A DNA stretch of 22,688 nucleotides. It comes from Smittium culicis (lineage: Eukaryota > Kickxellomycota > Harpellomycetes > Harpellales > Legeriomycetaceae). Shown here in pieces: positions 1 to 11,076 of the stretch. Below the pieces are notes generated by a model that searched no databases, was not told the origin of the DNA, and saw only the letters and a list, made by a program, of their open reading frames with translations. Location of the stretch: positions 1 to 22,688 of the forward strand of contig LSSN01003939.1 of assembly GCA_001970855.1 (NCBI GenBank), written 5' to 3'. Positions within the stretch are counted from its first letter, which is position 1; every line of letters starts with the position of its first letter. Position numbers and translations under genes: made by a program.

Positions 1-409
1 TTTTTTTTTTTCCCAAACATTTCTTACTTTCTTTTTTATAACCCATTTTCTTTTACTAATTAGACTTTTTCCTTATAAATAAATCAAAGCGATACTGTTT
101 TTTTGTTTTTTTTGAATCAAACAGATTATTATCCATCCAAGAAATGTCTATAACTAAAAACCCCTCCGCCACCCATATCCAATCATTCTCCTGCTCAAAG
201 ACACAATCTTTTAAATTTGAAATATATCATCGCACTATTTCAAATTAATAGATTTTATTGGGAGATTGACGCTTAAAAGCAGATAAAAAAAATATCAATC
301 TCACCATTTAAAATGAACTCATATTTGTTACTTCAATGTATCTTTTTTCTACTAACAAATTGAAATTTTGATGATAAATATAAAAAATATTAGAAATGTA
401 TAAAAAACT
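1..409. other. AT-rich stretch downstream of the ZGRF1-like gene, no supported gene
   Basis: This stretch opens with a T11 run and is mostly AT-rich. It should contain the 3' UTR of the minus-strand helicase gene, which stops at 410. A patch at about 140-205 is richer in C on the plus strand. It is open for 34 codons from an ATG at 144 on the plus strand. On the minus strand it is open for about 23 codons ending in ...EQENDWIWVAEGF. Neither frame has enough support to be called a gene. A terminal exon of a neighbour outside the window is possible. Confidence 0.4.
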
Positions 410-3400
410 TTAAAAAAGTTCATTAATATCTACGTCTAAACACCCTTCATCCTCTGAATATGGATACGTATCGCTGCTCAATGCCTCGGGCTCTGTATCG
501 CCACTATGATCCTCGCCTCTTAAATTCGCTCTCTGCTCAATTTTTATTTTCTGCATTGAACTCGGGTAATAATCATTTATATCAGATATATCTATAATAT
601 CATCGATTTCATCATTCACATTTTTAGGCATTATGTAGTCATGATTCTGGCCACTAGATTTACTCATCTCGGTTTTTCTTGCAGTAAGTGTACTGCCTAA
701 GCTACTGACTCTATCTTTAAATTCATTCCATAAACCTCGGATTTTTTCGTATCATCATCTTTCGAAATCTCAATATTTATGTTTGTATCAACAAAATCTT
801 TTCTTTCTAGACTAATTTCATGTTTAGATATCTTGCCATTTTCATATTTCTCAGCAATATCAGTTGTGTCAACACCTTCGATTTTTCGTGGGGCTTTAAA
901 TTGCATTTTTGGCTTCAAGTTTGGATCGTTGTTCGATACTGAATTGCCCTTATCCTTATTCAAGTATTGCAGTAATGTATTGTTAATCCCAAGAAAACTA
1001 AAAAGATACTTATCCGTAAACAATGCATTGTTTTCTATGCGCATAAAAATTATTATTAAAACATTATTACAAAAAATGAAATTTTTAATAATAACATAAA
1101 TAGCCAAATGATAAAATAAGGAAATATATATAAAATACAATACAGTTATAAAAGAAAAGTACAAAATATAAAGATATTTAATAAGTTTTACAAAGCTGGT
1201 GATGGTAATGATTCACCCTTTTAATTTACCTTTACAGTACTCAACTGCGTTAGCCCATAATTTACTGGTAGCTAACAAACTTTTATTTCCCAAAACAATA
1301 CAATGCCTAAAAAAAAAATAATTTGTACGATTAAAAAAAAAATAAAGCTGACAAGGAACCAAAAAAAAAATGAAGATTTTTTAAAGGTTAGTAAAAGTAT
1401 AAGCGAATTAATTATAAATTATATCAGAATAATACTTTTTAGCTCTTGATAGTGCAACATTTATTCGAGGATAATTGCTTGAAAATCCAATACTTTGAGT
1501 TCTGATACATGAAAGTATAATAATATCCTTTTCAGACCCTTGGAATGCATCAACTGTACTAGATTTCACCAAAGAAGTGCCATCTTTTTGTCCTAATCTA
1601 TCAGCGATCATATTGGCTTGGTCCTTGTCTAAAATTAAAAATTAATAGCAAATACATAATGATACAAAGTTGGTGATGTTGGTAATTTTAAAAAATCATG
1701 ATTAGAAGAGATATACTGTACTATTGAACACTTACATAGTGATATAACGCCTATTTTTAATGGCTCAATTTTTAACTTATAAACAAAAAAGTTGATCAAT
1801 GCAATACATATATCAATTTCGTGTGAATTGTAGAAGCTAACTGAGCCACCGTTTTGCTTTTCCTATTAATAAATATAGTGCAATAGGTGATGAAAATGAG
1901 ATTAAAAAAATATTAAAAATAACATTTTTTTTAAAAGATATAAATAAAAATATATATATACAAAGACTGGCTTACGGATCCTTCATACACATCAATAAAG
2001 CACATTGCTGGTAATCCTTTAAAAACCGGTAAACGATCAGAGATACCAATGCCATCGACCAATCTGTTATTGTAAAAAAGCGAGTTCAGTAATTTAGAAA
2101 TGTTAGGATGGCATCTGTACTGCTTTGAAAGTAGAGTAGGACTATTCCCGATTAGCGTTAGTCTATCAAATAATGACCGGCCATACCCAGACTCAATAGT
2201 CATTTTATCAGATTTGCGTGTTACTGTTGGTGGTAGTTGCTGAGGGTCGCCAGCAAGTACAACAAACTTGGCTTCTGAACGTACCAGTGGAATCAATGTC
2301 ATATATTCGGGTACTTGGCCTACTTCGTCGACTAACACAAGAGGAAATGATAAAGAACTCAGTGCTGGGTTTGTAGCTGATAAACATGTTGAGCCAACGA
2401 CAAATGCTGTTTCTAGAGTTTTATCACTAACTGAAAAATCCTCAATTTCATCATCAGAAATACCATTTTCGAATGAGTTTGAATGGTCAAAGTCATTGGG
2501 TTCAAGATCATCATAATCAAGGCTCGATAGAGAGCTTTTATTTAAAAATGGCTTTATTTGCTTTGAAACACGTTTCGAATTTCCAACTCTAATTAATTCA
2601 TTGAAACCAAGCTTAAGCAGTGATAAAAGTACGCGATCTACTGCTGCATTAGTCATTGAGCAGACCAAAATTCTCAAGTATTTGAAGTTATCATATCTGT
2701 CTATAAACTTTGATTTTAGATTATGTAAAACTATTATCAATACGCCTAATACTAAACTTTTTCCAGATCCAAATGGGCCATGTACAAGGGAAATTGGGTT
2801 TATACTTAATTCGATATTTTGGTCTGAAGAATACAAATGACAAACCTTCATAGCTACATCTTTTACTACATATCTTTGATCATCGTTTAGATTATATTTG
2901 TCACATAATGAGTCAACTATAACTTCAAACTCGGATAATATTGAATTCTCAGTGATTTTATGAGTATCTATATTATTTGAATTAATTCCGAGTAACCACT
3001 TGAATAAAGAATTTTTCTCAGTTAAATCTGGAGCAAACTCGAGAGAGTCTAAATTAATGTTATGGTAATAAATAATTTTAATATTAGATTCAAGTGAAAT
3101 ATTTTACTCAGTATCATAGAGAATATAATAAAAACGAAATAAATTAAATTAATTTAAAGTAAAGTACCCATCATAGCCCATTCAGTTCCTCCATTATACA
3201 CTAATACAGCAACAACATTTGTTCTTCTTAATACTAATCCATTAGCAATTAACTCATTTTGTTTATCAACTGGTATAACACAGATATTGTTATTGTTGTC
3301 AGGCCCAAAATAAACACTTCTGGCAATAAAAGAGGAGCTTTTCGCGAACATTGTATTAACAGAAATTAGCCATATGTCATCTGTTTAAAAGTATTTGCAA

Positions 3401-4994
3401 GTAAGGTTAAATGATTTATAGATAAGAATAAATAAAAAAAAACTAAATAAAATGAATTTAAATAACAAATATTAAACGGAACCTTTGTTGTATTTTGAGC
3501 TTTTATCTTTTCTGCTCAAGTTTAAAATAATCGATTTGGAATCAGAATATTTATTTGATTCAATAGGAGTATCGCTATTATAATTAGAAAATTTAGAGCG
3601 AGAAATTGTACAGTCGTCATAAAATGATAAACCAGAGTAATGACAAGCTCTTTCAAAGTTGTTTAAGCAGCTCTTCCTTTCCAAATTTTTGTATAATCTA
3701 TAAGACTTCTCGTATAATAAAATTTGAACATTTTCTAAAATTACTGATCTTGCTCTTTTTTTATAAGTTTCCCAGTTTGCCTATTTTTATAAAAATAAAA
3801 TATTAGAGGCAGAAATTATATATATTTTCAGATACGAGAAACTGCTAATGCAAATAAAATATCATAAGTGACGTATTATGAACTCACAAATTTTGTTGGA
3901 ATATCCAATTTTCTTTGTGATTTATCTTTTGAAATATATGTTTTTTTATCAGGAAAGACCAACGAAATGTCTGTAGCGGTATTTGAAAAAGCGCCAATAC
4001 GTGACGGAGCGCTAAAATTGGATTTTGAAAGTGGGGGTTTAAAAGCTCTTTTCAAAGTAGGCTTAGTTTCATTGATGGGATTGTAATTTTCTGTAATCTT
4101 TTCTGATTTTTCTCTAGGGAAAGAAGAACTAAAAAATAAATTAAGCGCAAAATAGTAATAAAATTTAAAAAGTAATACGTTTTTTCTGAAGTCTCTGCAT
4201 CAGCCGTCTCCAAAGCCTCTACGACAATCGGGGATTTACGTTCGGTTTCTTGATTTATGTTTACTTTCTTTCTCTAAAAATAAAAAAAATTAAAAATTAA
4301 AAAAGTTATAAAAAGTTAAAAAATTGTGCGATCTTATCATAATTATTTACAGCAAATGGAGATACAAACGTAGAATTCCTTTTTAGTAAAACTCTAGCTC
4401 TAGGTGCTATAGGAGGGGGCTTTTTAATTTGATCTGCGGCTGAAGAGCTACCAATTTCAGAATCAATTGAAATCAAATACTTTCCGATATCAATATCTGA
4501 CCCTTCTTCTACGACGTCCTTCGCTTTTATTCTATATCTAATTGAAGTTAAAAAAATATATATTAATAAAAGATTTGATAAAAAAAATTGAAAAATAGAA
4601 TTCTTGATGTATTATTACGTAGTTAGAATAGCGTTTTCTTCATCCTTTAAAGTCAGCTAAAATTTTTTCGAAGAAGCAAAGCGTTTATGATATTTACGAG
4701 ATACAAGGGAATAAAGAAGGATTTACCTTTTTCTCTTCAATGTTCAAAATTACAGTTCCTAAAAATTATATAAATAAAAGTTTACGCAATCAGCTTTAAT
4801 GCAAAATGAATAAGTTACTAAGAATTTTTTGAATTTTGAGTATTTTATGAAAAGGTAATAAGCAATATTATCAATATTATTACAAATCAAGTTCGAAATA
4901 AAAGGAAATTTAGATAAAAATTACCATCTTTCCAAATGACACCTTGTTTTTTGTGCTTTTGAACAGTATACACAGACTTGAATGAAATGGACAT
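410..4994 (-). CDS. ZGRF1: ZGRF1-like DNA helicase: DUF2439 domain plus UPF1-like SF1 helicase, about 13 exons
   Basis: Reconstructed exons (minus strand, high to low): 4994-4925, 4758-4727, 4656-4619, 4537-4351, 4273-4179, 4128-3888, 3780-3483, 3380-3168, 3048-1976, 1862-1736, 1628-1436, 1306-1230, 1034-410. All introns are GT...AG (50-195 nt) and phase is kept at every junction. ATG 4994 is the first ATG after an in-frame TAG. Residues about 8-85 match the DUF2439 pattern of Mte1/ZGRF1 ([17 protein letters not shown], then [11 protein letters not shown]). A linker follows, then a [13 protein letters not shown] block ([11 protein letters not shown]). Helicase motifs: Q motif DDQ about 447-449; Walker A GPFGSGKS about 482-489; DEVGQ about 632-636; GDPQQLPP 658-665; KQYRCHP about 700-706; [10 protein letters not shown] about 817-826; [10 protein letters not shown] 847-856. 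Known for the family: human ZGRF1 is a 5'-3' helicase acting on recombination intermediates; yeast Mte1 has only DUF2439 and partners Mph1. No GRF zinc finger was recognised. The model gives about 1089 aa, but only if the frame break at 742-747 is bridged. If intron 12 is retained, the protein stops at 1213 (886 aa). Confidence 0.87.
738..752 (-). other. Frame break at an A6 run in the last exon of the ZGRF1-like gene
   Basis: Read on the minus strand, the last exon is open from 1034 in one frame until a stop just past 700 (...[11 protein letters not shown]...). A second frame is open from about 751 down to the stop at 412-410 (...[16 protein letters not shown]...). One extra A in the A6 run at 742-747 would join them into one continuous acidic tail of about 210 residues. 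Explanations are an assembly or sequencing homopolymer error, a real frameshift mutation in the tail, or a missed intron. An intron with donor GTGTTG and an acceptor at CCGAG or GCTTAG would also restore the frame, but its donor is poor compared with those elsewhere in the gene. Confidence 0.6.
1035..1229 (-). other. Intron 12 of the ZGRF1-like gene (decides which C-terminus is made)
   Basis: The donor GTAAAT follows ...WANAVEYCK and is the same hexamer used by introns 2 and 4. The acceptor ends in GCATAG. Splicing makes ...[14 protein letters not shown]..., which continues the conserved LW..V..YC block found at the end of UPF1-like helicase cores. Without splicing, translation adds GKLKG and stops at TGA 1215-1213. 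At 195 nt this is the longest intron in the gene. The hydrophobic-looking open stretch at 1044-1164 lies inside this intron and is not coding. Confidence 0.65.
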
Positions 4995-6419
4995 AAAGAA
5001 ATAAAGATCAATTAAAAAGGGCTGAATGGCGCACTATTTCAATGTGGAAATATTTAATAATTGTTATTTACATTCAAAAATTAAAAGAATTACTGGTATA
5101 AATCGCTCTAATAATTTGAGCTGAATAGTTTAAGCTTTATTTTAATAAACAGATTTGAATTTCGATAAATATTAATCAATTTTAAAAAATGTGTAGGTTG
5201 AAAATGAGATGATATGTTTGGTTTAAAATGTTGCATTTAATAAAATTAGCCAATTATAAGTAATACGTCTTTGAGATCTTGAAAGGACTGTATTATAAAC
5301 CACTAAACGTCAACTAATTAATATAAATAGTTATTAAAATTTATCTATGAGTCTTTTATGCTTTTTTTGTTGATGGATTTATAGGAAAAAAATATATAGG
5401 ATATCTTTATCGTATGCTATGGAATATAAAGGCTTTATTCAAATAAAAAAAACCACGATATTCCAATACAGTTATAAATGGTTATATAAAACACATATGT
5501 ATTTTTAATTCTCTTATTGACTAGTAGATACTCAATTACATTTTGAATGTTTTAGGTCAAGTAAATATTTTTAATTTTCGATTTTCGATTTATTTTCTCG
5601 TGTGTTAATAGTAAATAATGCGATTAGCAACAATTATTAAACCTCATAAAACGTCTCGATAAAATCTTATCATATTTTATAAATATATTATGAATTATAG
5701 TATAATCTAGGATATGAATTTAGGTCAAGTTACAAAATTAAGCTACAATTTAAAAAAAATCGTGTAATATACTATTAATTATATTTTAGAAAGATATTAG
5801 AGAAACCGCCGGCAGTTTTCATATTCAATTCATAAATCATGTCACACTAATACAATTGTTAATATATTTGAATATAATATTTACAAACTTCCTTAGTTCA
5901 TTTTTCGTATATAATTCAGTATATAAAAAAAATTAATAATAAATATGATTTTTTAAGTTGCACATGGATGATGTTATGCAATTTATTCAATACTTGAAAA
6001 AAAATGATTTATTTAACTTGTATATAGTTTATAAACAGCCGTCTTATATACCACTTATATATCAGGTTAATGAATATAAAAAAAAAGTATAAATATCATC
6101 AATATTATCTCTGAAATAAGACCACAAATATTTTATATCAAGTTGAATAATTACTAATTCCTTTGAACAGTACTCTTCGTAAAAATCTAATCTTATAATC
6201 AAACCATAGTCCATTATATCAACTAGTAATACCAATTTTATATTTCCAAGATAAATATTACTAAGTTTTATTAAAAATACTCGATCAGATTACCTCTAAA
6301 AATCAATTCAAAATTACAAGTCTGTGATTAGAATATAAAAGCTAAAAATTTTAAAAAAAAATACTACTAAATTACCTACAATTTTGTCTCTATTAAAAAA
6401 CTAAAATCGAATACAAAAA
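4995..6419. promoter_or_regulatory. Divergent AT-rich intergenic region between the helicase and GH16 genes
   Basis: No open frame with protein-like content was found on either strand. The two genes diverge from here, so both promoters should lie in it. A TATAAAAG box sits at 6334-6341, about 80 bases upstream of the GH16 ATG, and an A-rich leader runs directly into that ATG. Nothing comparable was recognised upstream of the helicase ATG at 4994, where T occupies the -3 position (a weak start context). Confidence 0.45.
6334..6341 (+). promoter_or_regulatory. Candidate TATA box of the GH16 gene
   Basis: TATAAAAG lies about 80 bases before the ATG at 6420. In DNA this AT-rich such strings also occur by chance. 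The G at the end and the spacing are the only supports. Confidence 0.35.
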
Positions 6420-7559
6420 ATGAAATACGAAATAACTATATCTATTATCTGTGCTTGCTTTATAGCCCCAATCCGAACTGCTTCGGTTTTAGGTCTAATT
6501 CCACAGCATATGGAATCACTTTTTAAAAATGACACATCATATGGTCCATCAAAAAGATCAATTTTGAGTTCATCACATCGCTTAGATAATTACATAAAGA
6601 AAAGCGTAGAATTTAGGAAGTATGTTGGACTAGATTCAGATGAAGTCGATGAAAACGACTTGGGACATTTACAAGATTTAGAATCAGGTGAAAGCTACGA
6701 AGAAGATCCTGTTAGTGGTCAAAGCTCAGAAATGGACGAAAATAACAGTGACCAACTTGAATCTGAATCATTAAAAGAACAAAACACCGAGTTTTCTGAT
6801 TCTGGAACTTCTGGTGATAGAATCAACGACAGCGAATATGATTCTTACCCTGAAATTGAACAAGAATACGAACCTGAATCTGATTCTGAATCTGATTCTG
6901 AAACTTCTTTAGAATCATCATCTGGTTGTCGTACATTAAATAAAAAGTGCAATTCTGTTAGCATAGATTTCTCTTCAGAAACTGCAGATTCTTATTTCGA
7001 TATACCATATTGTAATGATAACATAAGCTACGGTGACGAAGGTATCGAATTGAGAGTATCCAACCAATGCTCAACAACCTTGATTTATAAATCAACTTTC
7101 AAGTATGGCTTAGTTGAAGGTATAATAAAAGCTGCCCCAAATTCAGGCTCAGTTACAGCATTCATTCTCCTTGACGACGATTCTAAAGACGAAATAGATT
7201 TTGAGTGGTTGGGAAAAGATCCATCAAGCGTTCAAAGTATGTTCTTTATTAATGGCATTCCTGCAAATGAAGGTCCACAATACCACCCAAGCTCGTCTGC
7301 TAGCGACACAAGCACTGAATTCGTCAATTATGCAATAGAATTATTGCCTCACGCCGTAAACTGGTATGTTGACAATGAGTTGGTTAGGTCTGTTGAACGT
7401 GAATCTGATAGCTCTTTCCCCGCAAATGCAAATAATTTTAGATTTGGTGTATGGGATGGGTCCGGAGTTTCGGATTGGGCTGGTAGTGGAGATCATGATC
7501 AAACTATATCAAAAGCATATTTTAAAAGCATAGAAATAACTGAATATTGCTTTGAATAA
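6420..7559 (+). CDS. Secreted GH16 cell-wall glucan-modifying enzyme (Crh/Utr2-like) with an acidic N-terminal extension
   Basis: This is one uninterrupted frame of 379 residues. Residues 1-20 form a signal peptide (ITISIICACFIAPIRTA). Residues about 65-168 are very acidic and Ser-rich, with Glu-Ser-Asp repeats (PESDSESDSETSLES), and look disordered. The GH16 domain fills about 170-379. DEIDFEWLG at 257-265 is the family's catalytic E-x-D-x-E signature: by family knowledge E258 is the nucleophile and E262 the acid/base. VNWYVDNELVRSV at about 313-325 and the WDGSGVSDWAG block at 345-355 also fit. Cysteines at 170, 177, 198 and 217 suit extracellular disulfides. Crh enzymes join chitin to beta-glucan in the fungal wall, so the place of action is probably the wall or septum. 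The protein ends EYCFE with no Ser/Thr-rich tail or hydrophobic GPI signal, so it is probably soluble or held otherwise. The exact substrate is not provable from sequence. Confidence 0.9.
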   Translation: MKYEITISIICACFIAPIRTASVLGLIPQHMESLFKNDTSYGPSKRSILSSSHRLDNYIKKSVEFRKYVGLDSDEVDENDLGHLQDLESGESYEEDPVSGQSSEMDENNSDQLESESLKEQNTEFSDSGTSGDRINDSEYDSYPEIEQEYEPESDSESDSETSLESSSGCRTLNKKCNSVSIDFSSETADSYFDIPYCNDNISYGDEGIELRVSNQCSTTLIYKSTFKYGLVEGIIKAAPNSGSVTAFILLDDDSKDEIDFEWLGKDPSSVQSMFFINGIPANEGPQYHPSSSASDTSTEFVNYAIELLPHAVNWYVDNELVRSVERESDSSFPANANNFRFGVWDGSGVSDWAGSGDHDQTISKAYFKSIEITEYCFE

Positions 7560-10500
7560 ATGTATAGAATAAATCTATATTAAACACTATTGTAAGTTTT
7601 TATTCTAGTAAATTTGATATTTTAAAAATATTATCGGTTTAGTACAATAAAACCTATATTATGTCTTTGAATACATATTTAGTAATTTCTAATAATATAT
7701 GATAGACCCTTAGGGTAAGTGCAGCATTTTTTTTATCATGTTCACAACTATCCTTAAAGTTATATATTAAATTCCGTCAGAAAATTGTATCATATAAATT
7801 ATTTGAAAATTTCAATTATTTTATCGAGTTCGTACTACTAAATAAAATAATAATGAATAAAAGAACCTTTTCACAAAATAATCTCCTACACATTCTAATT
7901 ACGTACAATTTTTAATATCACAGAAATACGAGAAACTGCGGAAAATTAAATATAAAAATAGTCAATTAGGTACGATCAATAAAAAAACTAATACCCTAAC
8001 GTGAGTTAATTTCTCAATAGATCTACTATCTTAGCTAATGAAATTGAGACCAATCTAAAACTAAAAATATCACTGCAGCTAATTCCCTTGTTACGAATTA
8101 ATTAATGTATTACTAATAATAGCATATGTACGAATATTAAACCTGCATTAAAAGCAAAACAATAAGAATACATATGATACTATTAAGAAGTATTAATAAA
8201 TAGTCATTTTATTTCATAGGTATAATAATAATATATATGTATTAAAATGCAAAGCGAAATAAAGAATACAGTGTTTAAGACTTGGTTTATATTATATTTT
8301 TATACTACTATATTTTATTCTATTAACTATTAGAGTTAATAAAGTTTATTACAGCACAAAGTTGTGATAAAAAAGGTGTAAAAGCAGCCTTGATTGCTTT
8401 AGTTTAACATCATCTTAAAAACATAGTTAAAAGATCATAAAAAATAAATAAAATAAGAAAACCCAAAAATCGCTTTTAAATAGGAATTTTTAAAGTAATT
8501 AAAGTAATAAGTTAGGTCGCAATTACTTGGACCGTAACACCCTAAAGTATGCTAAATGTCTCTCGCTACAAAAAGTCATCAGATCAAGTTAATTCCAAAA
8601 TATACAAAATATTTCATATTATTTAATGCCTAATCAGAATCTAAATCTATTAAAATTATTTTAAAATAGTCTAATTTCAGATTAGGTGGCATTATATAAT
8701 CAGTTCGGAGTTTTCTTATTGTATCAATTGTTATTTAAAGGCTTTTGAATCTATATAATTAATTTGATTATTTAAAATTAAATTTTTATTAAATAATTTT
8801 AGCATAATTACTACATTTTTACACTGAAATATAAAATTTACACTATTCTAGTTATTATAAATCGCAGAATATAATTAGATGAAATTCATAGTGTATATTA
8901 TAATTTTATCTTGGATTAGTAAATAACGATCATCATGAGTTCATTTCGTTAAAAAAATTAACCAGATTTAAATAATTAAAATAAAACTAATTAGATATTC
9001 AACAGTAAAAAAAATATAATTTATCTGCATAAAATTAGTAATTAGTACTAGCATTCGTAAAGAAAAAAACTGCATTAATTAGACAGGATAAGAACTTTCG
9101 TATATTATCATTTTTATTTATTCGATTTTAAATTCATGTCTACTCTCTTTGAATTAAATCAACCAACCCACAATAATAAATTAAATAATTCATAAATTTG
9201 AATAGGTGAATAATTAAACTTCGTATTTTACATATATTAAATTTACTTTAAAAGATTAAAATAATATTTAAACTTTGATATTTTAGTTTTTAAATTATGA
9301 ATAAATACATCAATAAAGAGAAATGTATTAGATTTATCAAATAATGATATATAAAATATTATAAATATTTGAAACTAACTAAAATAAGTATGACCCATGT
9401 TGTTTATTTTTTATTAATTTTTTTTCTTAATAAAATCAATTATCTTATTCACAATCTAAGCCACAATTTCAAATTGATTATTTTAAACAACCTATTAAAT
9501 TTAATACCATTATAATAAATAAATCATGATTTTACTTGTAAATCGTTTATAATTATACTAAATACCGTCATAAAATAGTAGTTCAAATAAGCTTTTTAAA
9601 AAAAAAGATAATCATGAGCCAAAAATTTTATTTAAAAAAAGCTAGTAAAATTTCAAGGATTGTTATTTCAAGTTTTTTTTTAGTTTTAATTGGGAAAAAT
9701 AAATCAGATATCTTGTAAATATACAATAAAAATCATTTATTAAAATAAGACTATTTTTATTATTTAGTCACATTATTAAGAAGTGATCAATCCCATCATC
9801 AGAAGTTATAATGAGTTTTAAAATATAAATTTCATATGACAATTTTTAATTATGTTATAAATTTAATATAAAATAGCTTGTATCACATTAATATTATGAT
9901 TAACGAATATATTATTTCAATAATACCGATAAAATGACTAAAAATCTATTTTTAAATTCATAATTTAACTTTGGGATCCCAAATATAAGTAATATTAATT
10001 CCGTTAAAAATTACTAAAATTATAAAAGAATTTTACGAATAAAGCTTTCATTGTTTGTAATTTTTGTGGCAATAAGCCACTGAAATAAAAAATATAGTTT
10101 ACATACTAAGGTACAAGTTATATGGTATTATTATAATTTAAAAGTCATTTTAAACCCAGAAAATCTTTTGATCTATGTAAATAAAGTTATAAATATTCAA
10201 AATCTATTATCAAATAGTATAATTTGCTTTTACATAATCAAAGTAGATAAAACTTTTTTTTATGAATGGCAAAGCTTTAGTCATTTAAAATCTTATAATT
10301 AAATTTCTAATTTAATATATATTTTCCAGTTATTTATTAAATAGTTACTTTAAAAAAATACAAAAATAAAACGTGAGCTTTTTATATCAATTCGAATTTT
10401 CAATTTTTTACTATTCTTAGTTTTTTTTAGGTAAATAGATTATTGTAGTATAATATAAAATAGATAAATCGATTTAATATCAACCTTAGTCATATTTTAG

Positions 10501-11076
10501 TGTAATTTGAGGCTTTTAATATTTAAATCATTCATCATTAAAATAAAAATAATTTTTATTAAAAATTAATTGAAATAAAAATTACATATGTTTGGCGATA
10601 AGATATTTTATTATCAACTATAATAAATATCTACCATATTAAATTTTATGTATATATAAAAATGAGTTAAATAATTTTTATTTTATTATATGTAAATGGT
10701 GGCTTAGTATGACTTTTGCTGATCTTTTCTAATGCTTTTCTGGATTTTTGGTAAAAAAAAATTCAATTATGCATTAGATAATTGATTACTCTACATTAAG
10801 TATATATTTTGAGTTTCTACTAAAACAATAAATACTGCTACTAATTCTGCATTTGAGATTTTATTTCAAGACAAAAAAAATTTTATTACATATCATTCTA
10901 TTAAAAATTCTTAAAAATTAATTAAAAATCCAAAAACACAGCATTTACAAAATTTAGATACCTTAGAATTTTACAAAATAAAATCAAAATTTAATAGTAA
11001 TTTAATATATGTCATTAATATATTAAAATTATTTATCCTATAATCAATATTTACTCGCACAACTAATTCACAGATA
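7560..11076. other. About 3.5 kb AT-rich intergenic DNA without a supportable gene
   Basis: All six frames are broken by frequent stops, and no tRNA-like or repeat-array structure was recognised. The first bases should hold the 3' UTR of the GH16 gene. One patch at about 8512-8590 is clearly richer in G+C than its surroundings and is open for about 28 codons on the plus strand (NKLGRNYLDRNTLKYAK...) and about 20 codons on the minus strand. It matches nothing I recognise. Confidence 0.6.

Noticed and set aside
144..248. 34-codon plus-strand frame, and the opposite-strand frame ending EQENDWIWVAEGF
   Set aside because: Both are too short and lack splice partners in the window. Only a compositional patch can be claimed.
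697..1164. A separate 155-codon minus-strand gene starting with a hydrophobic segment
   Set aside because: The hydrophobic part lies in AT-rich intron sequence. The rest joins in phase to the helicase gene through a good GTAAAT donor and TAG acceptor, and continues its conserved end.
2268..2840. Plus-strand open frames opposite the helicase core
   Set aside because: They are antisense shadows of the large helicase exon, which carries all the motifs.
3832..7939. The string ATACGAGAAACTGC occurs at 3832-3845 (in an intron) and at 7926-7939
   Set aside because: A single 14-base match between two places in 22 kb of biased DNA is within chance, and the flanks do not match.
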